This document shows, piece after piece, positions 17,107 to 26,061 of a stretch of 64,000 nucleotides of DNA. The notes beneath the pieces are model-generated. The model was not told the origin of the DNA and did not search any database. It saw only the letters and a list, made by a program, of their open reading frames with translations. Made by a program: the position numbers and the translations under genes. Origin of the DNA: Butyrivibrio sp. AE3009 (GTDB lineage: Bacteria > Bacillota > Clostridia > Lachnospirales > Lachnospiraceae); NCBI RefSeq assembly GCF_000420845.1, contig NZ_ATVS01000006.1, positions 62,001-126,000 on the forward strand. The letters are read 5' to 3'. How positions within the stretch are numbered: the stretch's first letter is position 1; each line of letters begins with the position of its first letter.

Positions 17107-20100
17107 TCAGCGATTTGACCCCAAAATCTTTTCACCGCTTATCGAAGTATCGGTAAGTTTCAGATTTTGTCCCGAATAATTTCCAAACCATCCTTTGATC
17201 CTGCAATGATCAAAGGTGATATCTCTGGCTGTGACATAGGAAGTGTTTTTGGGATCCCTGTGGGTCATGAAGCAGGTATGCTCCGCATCATTCTTGCCCT
17301 GATATGCGTTAATGTCAGTATCCTTCACATAGATGGTATCGCAGATAATGAACTCGGATTGTACGTAGCCATCCTGCTTTGGCTTGTTGTTGGGCTCTAC
17401 ATATATGCCGCACTGCGGTGCATGTCCGTGGCTGTCCCTGATGATACAGTTCTCAACCTTGAGTCCTTTTTTGTAATCCGTGTCTGTTCCAAGGTCAACG
17501 ATGGATATTCCGTTTCTGCAATTAGCAGCGATATCGCAGTTCTGCACGGTAATGTTCCTGCAGCCGATGCTTGCCTTGAAAAGAGCTCTGGTTCCGATGT
17601 ATATACCATCTCCCCAGTTATCGTGAATGAACATATCGGAAATGGTGACATTGCAGGCTCCTGCCAGATATATGCCGTGGCCTCCTTCTCCGCCGCTGCC
17701 GCTATGCCTTCTTCCTTCTCCCGCTATCTCTCCGCCGGATATGACAACATTGTCAGGAACGACTTCACCATTGCCATAGTTCAGTTTTTCACCTCTGACG
17801 CAGATGACACCATAGTCACTCATTCCGTTGCTCTTAACTTTGAGAATCGCATCGCTGTCCATGATAAGACTGACTCCGGAGAGCATATGGATTCCTGTTG
17901 TAAGTTCGCTGGAGCCCTCGTTGGTATTAAAGGCTTCTATATCATAGGTTCCGCCCGGCACATACACAACGGTATAACCCTTGCCGCTTATGCTGTTCTC
18001 ATGAGCCTTTTTGATTGCTTCGTTGAAGGCCACATTGTCGGTGTTGCCATCCTCGGGTATGGCCTTGTAATCGGTGATGACGTTTATTCCGTTGACATGA
18101 GCATTGATCTTGACGGTGCAACTTGCTTTTTTACCATTGGAGGAAGTAACTGTGATATTCACAGTGCCGGTGGTTACTGCCTTGAGCGCAAGTCCTTCTC
18201 CGGGGCCTGTCACTACTTCCGAATTACTTGCAAAGAAGCCTGCGTTATCCATCCCGGCCAGTATTCTCTGAACCGATGTAACATCCTTGACTCCGGCAAA
18301 AGTGTCTGTATTAAGTACCGCAGTCTCCATCGCTGCGCTGTTACTGATAGTCCAGGTGAAGCTGCAGTTATCTCCAAAGGCTCCCTCCGGAAGTACAACC
18401 GGTGTAAGGAAATTGTAGGAAGCAAGAGCACTCTCTGCTGCCGCCGCCTCACTCTCGGCGTCCTCATTCTTAAGTCCCATATAGAACGAAGCCTTATCAA
18501 TTGTAAGACTTGTAACCGGCTCAAATACCCTGACGGTGAAGCTTGCGGTAAGACCGCTTCCGTCATTGGAAGTTGCGGTGATCTTGCTACTTCCGGCTCC
18601 CACTGCAGTTACTTTGCCGCTACTTCTGTTTACTGTAGCAACGCTTGTATCTTCGCTCTTATAGGTAAACTTCTGAATTCCGGATTTGATCTTTTCCTCA
18701 CCGATAACCAGATAAGCTGTTGCCTTGGGAGTAAAGCTCTTTCCCTTCTGAAGTGTATAGTTAATCCCTGTAAACTCTATGCAGTTGGCATTTCCGTATA
18801 TCACGACGCTGCAGGTTGCCTTGAAATGAACGCCCTTCTTATTGGCTGCCACTGTCTCTGCAAGGAGTTTGACGGTTTTATTCTTAACTTCCGTATTCTC
18901 TTTGGTCCTGATCCTTACTGTATTGCCTCCTGGAAGGTCAAGACTTGTGGTCAGCTGCAGGAGCTCCAGCTCGGTATCTCCGTCCAGGAAACAGATATCC
19001 TGTGCATACTCGGAAGGAATGGTCCATACAACTCCTGATTCCTCCGGAGCTGTGGGAGTAAGCCTTGCGGATATCGTTGCATCAGCTCCTCTTCCCATGG
19101 TTATTTTGGTCTTTGAGAGAGCTATCTTGCTGACGGCATTATTTGTAACCTTAACCTTACAGGATATGGTCTTAGCCTTGGTAGCACCATAGGGCAGATA
19201 CCCGGCCTTAAGGGTGATCGTACCCTTACTCTCTGTAGCCACAGCTACCAGGCGACACCTTCCACCTGTAAGTTCTTCGCAGCTCACATAGTCGTTATCC
19301 TTGAGATTCCAGGTGATCCTGTCTGCCATATCCGTAATGGCTATTGCTTCGCCGTTTTCGTCATAGCCGCCGGTGCAAGGATATCCTTCTACGCTGGCGG
19401 GTGTAAACTCAAGAGCTATAACATATTCGCCGCCGGGCTTGATGGAGACATCGCTCACACTAAGAGCCGCTTTTTTGACAGGAACATAGATCCTTACAAT
19501 TGAGCTGTCATCGTAAGCTGAAGTGACACCTTCTGTCTTGCAGGAAGCACTTACTCTTACGCAGCCGGGCTTAATGGCGGTGAGTTTACCTGTCTTCTCA
19601 TTTATGACAGCCTTGTCGGTTGCAGAGCCGTCAAGATTGGTAACCTGCCACTTAAGGTCCTTATTAAGAGGCTGGAGCTTCTTATTGCCGCCGTTGAACT
19701 TGGCAGTGATCTTAAGAGTCTTATCCACAGCAACCATTCCCTTGCCGGCACTTATCTCAATACTCTGCAAGGGATTCCCCACCTGTACACTGCATTTGGC
19801 GGTGGCACTGCCCGCTGTGGCTGTAATAACTGCTTTGCCCTTTCCTCTTGCTGCAAATACAGCTACAGGCCTTCCATCTTCGTTAGTTGTAAGCCGGGTG
19901 AACTCAACTACTGCTTCATTACTGCTGGAGAACTGAATCTCTCCGCTACCTGTCGAAGGAAGGATCCTTGTGACCTCTATCTCGAAGTTCTTGCCTTCTC
20001 CAACCTTAAGGGAACTGTCTGACAAAACAATTCCCGTTATCTCTTCATTTACCGATACCCTGAAGCTTGCCTCAAGGCCGGTTCCCGCAAGCGCAGCCGT

Positions 20101-23100
20101 TATAACCGTGGTTCCCGCGCTCTTACCCTTGACGACACCGTCGGAAGATACAGTAGCGACAGCTATATTGGCTGATGTATAGTTCACTGACTTCTCAAAA
20201 GAATCCTCAGGAAGAGCTACTGCTGTGACAGTTGTTTCTTTTCCCGATACAACCGTAAGAGTCTCTCCGGCGCTTCCTGTGCTGGAAGCCAACATGGTAT
20301 CCCCATGCATTATCCTAAACTCGTTGTAATCCCCAAACTTCACGTTGCCCTTGGAAGGATCCTTGACAACCACCTTAACACTGCCGTATACTGCGCCATC
20401 TGTGGCAGATGTTGCGTAGATATAGGCATTTCTACCCTCCTCCGGCCACTTGTCGGCATATCCGTCAAGGTCGGTATCCTCTGAATAAATAGCTACGGTC
20501 ACCTTATTTCCTGTGGAGCCATCAGTTCTTATTCTGCTAAGAAGGTTCCCTCCTTCCTTCTCCATAAAGCCTGCAACCATGTAATCTGAGGTGGTCCAGA
20601 TGATCTCACCCTCTTTGGCAGTGCTTTCATCCCCAAGGACTATTCCTGCGGAGAATTCGAGGCTGTAGCCTTCTCTTCCCTCTTTGCTGCCGATATAGAG
20701 CACATTCTCGCCTCCGGAAGCATCGTTAGGACCTTCTATCCGAACCATCTTCTGAGTGCTGTCCCACTTGGCATACAGAGTAATGTCCTCTGTAATCTCC
20801 ATAGGGAAAAGAGCTCTCGTTACAAGGTCACTGTCCACGAACCATCCGCCAAAGACAAAGCCGCTCTTAACAGGTGTTCTCTCAGGAGCCTCTACCATCT
20901 CTCCTGGGGTAACGGTCACTGCAGCGATCTTGCTGCCTCCCATGGTATCAAAGGTAACGGTCCTCTTGGCCTCTTCCCACTGAGCATATAGAGCTACGTC
21001 GCTCCCCTGAATGCTGCTGAGATTCTTGACAGCTGCTCCGTCTCCGATAGACTTACCCTTTCCGTCAGGCCTTGTATTCCAGCCGGCGAAATCCAGTCCG
21101 TCTGTATTAATATATTCACATTCGGGAAGATTTTCCTCCCTGTCATACTCACAGATAAGCCCTGTCATGACGCCCTCTGCATTATCGCAGTTGCCGTCAA
21201 AGCTGATGCTGTAAGTAATAGGTGTATATCTTGCGATCAGCTGATTATCCGCGAAGTCTTCCCACTCTGTGAAGCTGTAGCCCTTTTTCCCCGGAATCGG
21301 AAGACTTACCGGTTCCTGCCCGGGAATTCGCACTGCATAGGTCTTGTCGCAGGTACCGCCGTCGGGATCAAGTTCAATTTTCTCATAGGTCTGCACCGAC
21401 AGGGTCTCGCAGATCCAGAAATCCTTTCTGACACTTCGAACAGCATAGTTTAGCTCCTCACTTTCGAAGTTGCCACGAAGTGACGTATCAACAAAAGAGT
21501 ATTCATCCTTATTTGCTGAAGCGGTGATCTTTTTTACCACCAGACCATTTCTTACGATTTCGTATTTCTGAGCGCCTCTGGAGGACTCCCATAAGAGTGT
21601 GACGTTGTTGAACCTGTCCACCTTGGCCTGCAGCTCCACAGGAGCCTCAGGATATACCCACACGAAGATGGATTCGCTCTCATCACCGCAGAGGGCTGTA
21701 ATCATGGTGCTTCCCACTTCATGAGCCGTAACGCGGCCTGTGGCGATATCAACCTCCGCCACCTTGGGATCCGAGGAAAGCCAGATAGTATCATCAGGAA
21801 GCTCTGCCTCCTTGGGAATGGACTTAAGGTTAAAGTCGTATTCTTTGCCCATCTCAAGGTCTTCGCAGCCATCTATGGTAAAGCCAAGGAGCCTTGGTTC
21901 TACAGTTACATTAAAGCTATTCTGTGCATAGTTGCCATCAGCATCTGCAATGGTGGCTCTTGCGGTTATGGTGGCAGTTCCCTGACCCTTACCGTAGAGA
22001 TATCCCTTAACTATGCTGACAATGCTGTCATCACTGCTGAAATACTCAAGCTTTTTGCTGGTTGCACTGCTTGGAAGGACGGTCGCCTTGATCCTTCTTG
22101 ACTCACTGATGCCAAGAACCATATCCTCCATATCTGCGTCAAAAACGATCTCGGTGGGAGCAACTGTATCTTCCAAATCTCCGTCGTTATCCCTGGTATA
22201 GGCCTTGATCTTGATGTTAGCGCTGCTCTCCTGCCCAAAGTCTGACCATTCGGCCTCTATATCGGTCTTCAAAAAGCTCTGGCCGGGCTCCGCAGATGTT
22301 TCAACCGTGTACCAGGAATTGGCTTCACACTCATAACCAAAATAGCCCTTCCTGGAGTCGTCGGTCTGGTTTTCATATTCCGGCTGCTCCATAAGCTCCA
22401 CAACAACGGAAAAGACCGTATCCGGCGAAAGTATGACAGGAGTGTCAAGTTTGACTGTGGTAAAACCCGCATAGGTCAGCCTTCCTGTCACGCTGCTGAC
22501 GAGCTTGCCGCTCTCGGGATTGGTAGCCGCATCCGTTAGATCCGTATAAACAGAAACTATATAATCCGTATCTGCATAGCCGCTGTAGAAGCCCACAGCC
22601 TCTAAGGTCTCACCGCCCGCTCCGCCGGGAGCCCTGGAGGTGAAAACATTGGCAGCTTTTTTGGCATAGATGCTCTCAACATCCATACCGCCGTCATATT
22701 GATAATTGTTGTCATAATTGTCCGCTGACTCAAAATCAAAGGCGTGGACATAATCGTACAGACTTCCCTCATAGTAGGACATCCAGAAATATCCGTCGTA
22801 TTCCTGGCTATCCTCAAGTTCGCCGTTTGTCCAGCTGTTTCTAACAAGCCATGCTCCGTCCTCGGGGGGCTTAACTGAGAAATTCTCCTTTGGGAAATTG
22901 TCATCCCATCCAACTACTGAGACAGCGTGGTTGGCACAGTTAACTTCGGGATTGTAGTAGGAATTATACTTGGCATTGTAGACTGCATAGTCCGTTCCGC
23001 CGCTGAAGGGATTGATGGCGTAGAAGCTGATGCTGACTGCGCCGCATTTTTTGATCAGATTCTTGATGGGCTCTAAGTTGTCACTGCTGTACTCCTGGTC

Positions 23101-23973
23101 ATAGTAGCCCTGTAGATGTGCCATGTCGTCATAGGCAAGGCCTTCGTCGATGATTTTCTCATTAAGCTCCGGACATTCAGAATAGGGCAGAACCTCCTCA
23201 GAGGCCGCACCAGTCCAGTTGGCAAGCACATTCTCAGCAAGGAAAACGTTGCCACCAAGATTGAGCATGCCGGTGCCTTTTTCATAGCACCCATTATAAT
23301 CTCCTCTGGTCCCCCCAAGAGGATCTTCCACTGTTCTGTAGGAAAAATAAGCCAGATGCAGCTTGGAATAGTCGGGGATATAGTCCCATGGAAGGACCCC
23401 GTTATTCATCATATTGATCTCTGCCGCTGACAGAGCTGAGAAGGCCCAGCAGGTTCCGTAGTCTCCCTGATCCTGCAACGGCGGAAGATTCGGAGTTACA
23501 TAATAAGGCTCAAGCTCCTCGTCGGCAGACATAAGTGACGTCCCTGAGAGGTCTTCTCCCTCAAGGCTTCCTATGTGTACCTTATGCCCCAGCTCTCTGT
23601 AACCGGTGGCGATGCTCTTTTCTTCTGTTCCCTCCGGGAAGTAGGATGAGATATCACCGATATCCTCATCTTCCGGGGAGCTCTCATCTATCAGAATCTC
23701 TTCCTCTATGGCATCAGAAAAAGACTCTTCCGGCAGCACTTCTTCAAGTTCTTCCTGAAAGTCCTCATCTGGAGTGACATCGCTGTCTCCTCCAAAGTCT
23801 TCGCCTTGATCTTCTGCTATTTCTGCTACTTCGCCCGTATCTTCTTCCGAGATTTCAATCTCTTCCTCGAGGTCGCCGAAAAGAGCTTCCTCCGAAGATA
23901 CTGCCAGTGCGCTTGTACCGCTCGTCAGCACCATAGAGGTAGCCAAAAGAAATGATATCAGCCTTCTCTTCAT
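17107..23973 (-). CDS. Giant secreted papain-family (C1A) protease with Ig-like repeats and C-terminal beta-helix domain
   Basis: The protein has 2288 residues. A signal peptide (about 1-26) and an acidic stretch (about 30-115) lead to a C1A peptidase domain (about 150-410) with oxyanion Gln169, nucleophile Cys175 in GTCWAFS, His349 in NCANHAVSVVGW and Asn379 in VRNSW. A lectin-like beta domain (about 430-560) follows, then Big_2 repeats and two InlB/Flg_new-type repeats (about 920-1070, ending ALYAQW and LYAKW). More Ig-like repeats reach about 1950. The last 330 residues are a right-handed parallel beta-helix like pectate lyase or GH28 proteins (ITDYKAIPEDGNTDN, GHGIYLAGACNVTISD, GDGIYIGT, NGISIV). 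The ATG at 23973 is about 10 bases from GAGGGGG. It may act on glycan-bound proteins; substrate unknown. Confidence 0.9.
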   Translation of the reverse strand: MKRRLISFLLATSMVLTSGTSALAVSSEEALFGDLEEEIEISEEDTGEVAEIAEDQGEDFGGDSDVTPDEDFQEELEEVLPEESFSDAIEEEILIDESSPEDEDIGDISSYFPEGTEEKSIATGYRELGHKVHIGSLEGEDLSGTSLMSADEELEPYYVTPNLPPLQDQGDYGTCWAFSALSAAEINMMNNGVLPWDYIPDYSKLHLAYFSYRTVEDPLGGTRGDYNGCYEKGTGMLNLGGNVFLAENVLANWTGAASEEVLPYSECPELNEKIIDEGLAYDDMAHLQGYYDQEYSSDNLEPIKNLIKKCGAVSISFYAINPFSGGTDYAVYNAKYNSYYNPEVNCANHAVSVVGWDDNFPKENFSVKPPEDGAWLVRNSWTNGELEDSQEYDGYFWMSYYEGSLYDYVHAFDFESADNYDNNYQYDGGMDVESIYAKKAANVFTSRAPGGAGGETLEAVGFYSGYADTDYIVSVYTDLTDAATNPESGKLVSSVTGRLTYAGFTTVKLDTPVILSPDTVFSVVVELMEQPEYENQTDDSRKGYFGYECEANSWYTVETSAEPGQSFLKTDIEAEWSDFGQESSANIKIKAYTRDNDGDLEDTVAPTEIVFDADMEDMVLGISESRRIKATVLPSSATSKKLEYFSSDDSIVSIVKGYLYGKGQGTATITARATIADADGNYAQNSFNVTVEPRLLGFTIDGCEDLEMGKEYDFNLKSIPKEAELPDDTIWLSSDPKVAEVDIATGRVTAHEVGSTMITALCGDESESIFVWVYPEAPVELQAKVDRFNNVTLLWESSRGAQKYEIVRNGLVVKKITASANKDEYSFVDTSLRGNFESEELNYAVRSVRKDFWICETLSVQTYEKIELDPDGGTCDKTYAVRIPGQEPVSLPIPGKKGYSFTEWEDFADNQLIARYTPITYSISFDGNCDNAEGVMTGLICEYDREENLPECEYINTDGLDFAGWNTRPDGKGKSIGDGAAVKNLSSIQGSDVALYAQWEEAKRTVTFDTMGGSKIAAVTVTPGEMVEAPERTPVKSGFVFGGWFVDSDLVTRALFPMEITEDITLYAKWDSTQKMVRIEGPNDASGGENVLYIGSKEGREGYSLEFSAGIVLGDESTAKEGEIIWTTSDYMVAGFMEKEGGNLLSRIRTDGSTGNKVTVAIYSEDTDLDGYADKWPEEGRNAYIYATSATDGAVYGSVKVVVKDPSKGNVKFGDYNEFRIMHGDTMLASSTGSAGETLTVVSGKETTVTAVALPEDSFEKSVNYTSANIAVATVSSDGVVKGKSAGTTVITAALAGTGLEASFRVSVNEEITGIVLSDSSLKVGEGKNFEIEVTRILPSTGSGEIQFSSSNEAVVEFTRLTTNEDGRPVAVFAARGKGKAVITATAGSATAKCSVQVGNPLQSIEISAGKGMVAVDKTLKITAKFNGGNKKLQPLNKDLKWQVTNLDGSATDKAVINEKTGKLTAIKPGCVRVSASCKTEGVTSAYDDSSIVRIYVPVKKAALSVSDVSIKPGGEYVIALEFTPASVEGYPCTGGYDENGEAIAITDMADRITWNLKDNDYVSCEELTGGRCRLVAVATESKGTITLKAGYLPYGATKAKTISCKVKVTNNAVSKIALSKTKITMGRGADATISARLTPTAPEESGVVWTIPSEYAQDICFLDGDTELELLQLTTSLDLPGGNTVRIRTKENTEVKNKTVKLLAETVAANKKGVHFKATCSVVIYGNANCIEFTGINYTLQKGKSFTPKATAYLVIGEEKIKSGIQKFTYKSEDTSVATVNRSSGKVTAVGAGSSKITATSNDGSGLTASFTVRVFEPVTSLTIDKASFYMGLKNEDAESEAAAAESALASYNFLTPVVLPEGAFGDNCSFTWTISNSAAMETAVLNTDTFAGVKDVTSVQRILAGMDNAGFFASNSEVVTGPGEGLALKAVTTGTVNITVTSSNGKKASCTVKINAHVNGINVITDYKAIPEDGNTDNVAFNEAIKKAHENSISGKGYTVVYVPGGTYDIEAFNTNEGSSELTTGIHMLSGVSLIMDSDAILKVKSNGMSDYGVICVRGEKLNYGNGEVVPDNVVISGGEIAGEGRRHSGSGGEGGHGIYLAGACNVTISDMFIHDNWGDGIYIGTRALFKASIGCRNITVQNCDIAANCRNGISIVDLGTDTDYKKGLKVENCIIRDSHGHAPQCGIYVEPNNKPKQDGYVQSEFIICDTIYVKDTDINAYQGKNDAEHTCFMTHRDPKNTSYVTARDITFDHCRIKGWFGNYSGQNLKLTDTSISGEKILGSNR

Positions 23974-24027
23974 AAAAACCAATCCCCCTCACAAGATAAG
24001 TATTTACGATGAAGTTTCTTTTAATGA

Positions 24028-24645
24028 TCAGCCTGTTATTTTGTCATAAAGAGCGGAAACAACGTTCCAGTCGAGTACCTGCCAGAACTCCTTTATATAG
24101 TCCGCTCTGAGATTCTTGTATTTAAGGTAATATGCGTGCTCCCATACATCCAGTGCAAGGATCGGGATTCTTCCTGTGCCTTCACTGATAGGATTGTCCT
24201 GGTTGGGAGATGCGGTAACAAAAAGGTTCCCTTCCTTATCGGCAGAAAGGAATGACCAGCCTGAGCCAAACTGCCCTGCAGCTGCCTTGGAGAGCTGATC
24301 TATTACTTCCTCGAGGCTTCCGAAGGTAGCATTTATCTTATCCGCAAGCTTCCCTACAGGAGCCTTCGCAGGACCAGGAGAAAGCGTCATGAAATACAGG
24401 TTGTGGTTATAATAGCCGCCGCCCTGATTGCGGAGCCCTTTTCTCAAGGTCTCATCAGCCACCTTATCAAGGCTTGCCAGGATCTCCTCGACCTCTTTAT
24501 CTGCCATCCCAGCCTTCTCGGCCAGCTCATTGAAGGTCTTGGTATAGGCAGCATGGTGCTTGCCGTAATGAGTCTCTATCGTGAGCCGATCTATATGCGG
24601 CTCAAGACCGTTAACATCGTAAGATAATTTCACCTGTTCAAACAT
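24028..24645 (-). CDS. sodA: Superoxide dismutase, Fe/Mn family
   Basis: The 205-residue cytoplasmic enzyme dismutates superoxide. The N-terminal helical domain has LEPHIDRLTIETHYGKHH (first metal ligand His26), GGGYYNHNLYF carries the second, and LALDVWEHAYYLKYKN supplies the Asp and third His. GGGYYNH together with SPNQDNPI (glutamine on the C-terminal domain) is the arrangement of Mn-type enzymes, so Mn or cambialistic use is more likely than Fe. The ATG at 24645 follows AGGGG. It lies 54 bases upstream of the C1A protease gene with no terminator seen between, so the two may share a transcript. It protects an anaerobe on oxygen exposure. Confidence 0.94.
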   Translation of the reverse strand: MFEQVKLSYDVNGLEPHIDRLTIETHYGKHHAAYTKTFNELAEKAGMADKEVEEILASLDKVADETLRKGLRNQGGGYYNHNLYFMTLSPGPAKAPVGKLADKINATFGSLEEVIDQLSKAAAGQFGSGWSFLSADKEGNLFVTASPNQDNPISEGTGRIPILALDVWEHAYYLKYKNLRADYIKEFWQVLDWNVVSALYDKITG

Positions 24646-24687
24646 AATTAGGCCCCTTTCTTCTATATGTTTTCTGCCAATAAAAAA

Positions 24688-24726
24688 AGATATGTGCAGC
24701 GCTGAATAATACGGCTACACATATCT
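24688..24726 (-). terminator. Terminator at the end of the polysaccharide locus
   Basis: AGATATGTG (24688-24696) pairs with CACATATCT (24718-24726), extended inward by GC pairs. On the minus strand a run of seven Ts follows. It closes the long run of genes ending at 24841 and separates it from sodA. Confidence 0.85.
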
Positions 24727-24840
24727 ATTTTATCATATTATTGAATATTAGTTTCGTCCACAGGCTCTGCAAATGCCTTATTTTACCCAATTTAATAAAA
24801 ATATAATAAACTTAATACTGCACTGCAGTTTCCGTTTAAC

Positions 24841-26061
24841 TTACGAATACACACTCTCCGTGATCCACTTCGCATATTCATCTGCGTCCATGCGCTGAAG
24901 TTCCTTAAGATTATTCCTGTAGCGCTCAAGCACCTCGGGATTGTCCCAGTGGAACTTCATGATGGCTGCCAGGTCCTTGGCATCGCCGGGTTCAAAGAGG
25001 CGCCCCGTTACGCCGTCCTGGATAAGCTCCGGGATTCCTCCTATGTTGGCACCGATAACGGGAACTCCCAGCTGCTGGCTCTCCATAACAGAGAAAGGAT
25101 TGTTCTCATACCACTCGGATGGGTACACGGTAAAAAGTGCACCGCTGATAAGCTTTCTGAGGTCTGCTCCTGTTCTGAAGCCCACATCTGTCGCATAGGG
25201 AAGGCTATCTATAGCCTCCTTGTATTCACCCTTGCCGGCAAAAACGAAGTCTATCTCCGGCAGCATATCGCAAGCACTAAGAAGTGTTCCCATGCCCTTT
25301 TCCCAGGAATATCTGCCAAAATACAGTACATATACCGGTGGAAGCTTGAGCGTAGGATCCGCTGTTCCCTCCGCCTTCATTGGCTCCACGAAGTTGTGCA
25401 TAGCCACGGTCTTATCCGCGAATACCGGATTGGTATCCATCTTCCGCTTCATGAACTCTGAGCAGCAGATGATCTTGTCGATATATTTATAGGTTCCCTT
25501 GGCATTCCAGAAGGCCGCCTCGGTAGCTCCCACCAGAGATTTTGCCGCAGAGCCGTGAATGCATTTGTCCTTGACGCAGTTGCCGAAATGCCCACCCAGG
25601 CACTTCTCGCAGTTAAGGCGGCTCTCCGGGTTGTTCATCATATGATTAGGGCAAAGAAGCTGATAATCATGGGCTGTAAATACTATTCTGCAGTCCCTGC
25701 CCGCCTGCTTCCTCCACTTTACAACCTCGAGAATAACCGACGGTGTCAGCTGGTAGTTGAAATTATTAAGATGCACCACATCAGGCTGAAAATCCTCCAG
25801 CACCAGCCTTATCTTCTGCCTTGCCTCTTTGCTGTAGATGGTCTTGATGGGATAGGTCAGCTTGGACAATTTGGAACCACCATGGAAATCCATGTCTGAA
25901 GTATAGGCTCCAACGTTATTGGAAACACACCTTCCCTCATGCTCCATACCGAAGTACTGTACCTCATGGCCCTGTCTTACAAGAGCCTCTCCCAGCTTAA
26001 AAATATAGGTCTCCGATCCGCCGTTTGGATGGAGGAATTTATTTACCATTAAAATCTTCAT
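24841..26061 (-). CDS. Glycosyltransferase family 4
   Basis: The 406-residue GT-B enzyme starts MKILMVNKFLHPNGGSETYI, with the glycine-rich acceptor loop of GT4. The C-terminal nucleotide-sugar site has YFGRYSWEKGMGTLL and the E-x7-E region PFSVMESQQLGVPVIGANIGGIPE. An insertion of cysteines (CPNHMMNNPESRLNCEKC, then NCVKDKC; about residues 137-170) could bind a metal. Many GT4 enzymes from Gram-positive polysaccharide loci have such a cluster. Its ATG overlaps the upstream stop as ATGA. It is the last gene of the locus. Donor and acceptor are unknown. Confidence 0.88.
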   Translation of the reverse strand: MKILMVNKFLHPNGGSETYIFKLGEALVRQGHEVQYFGMEHEGRCVSNNVGAYTSDMDFHGGSKLSKLTYPIKTIYSKEARQKIRLVLEDFQPDVVHLNNFNYQLTPSVILEVVKWRKQAGRDCRIVFTAHDYQLLCPNHMMNNPESRLNCEKCLGGHFGNCVKDKCIHGSAAKSLVGATEAAFWNAKGTYKYIDKIICCSEFMKRKMDTNPVFADKTVAMHNFVEPMKAEGTADPTLKLPPVYVLYFGRYSWEKGMGTLLSACDMLPEIDFVFAGKGEYKEAIDSLPYATDVGFRTGADLRKLISGALFTVYPSEWYENNPFSVMESQQLGVPVIGANIGGIPELIQDGVTGRLFEPGDAKDLAAIMKFHWDNPEVLERYRNNLKELQRMDADEYAKWITESVYS

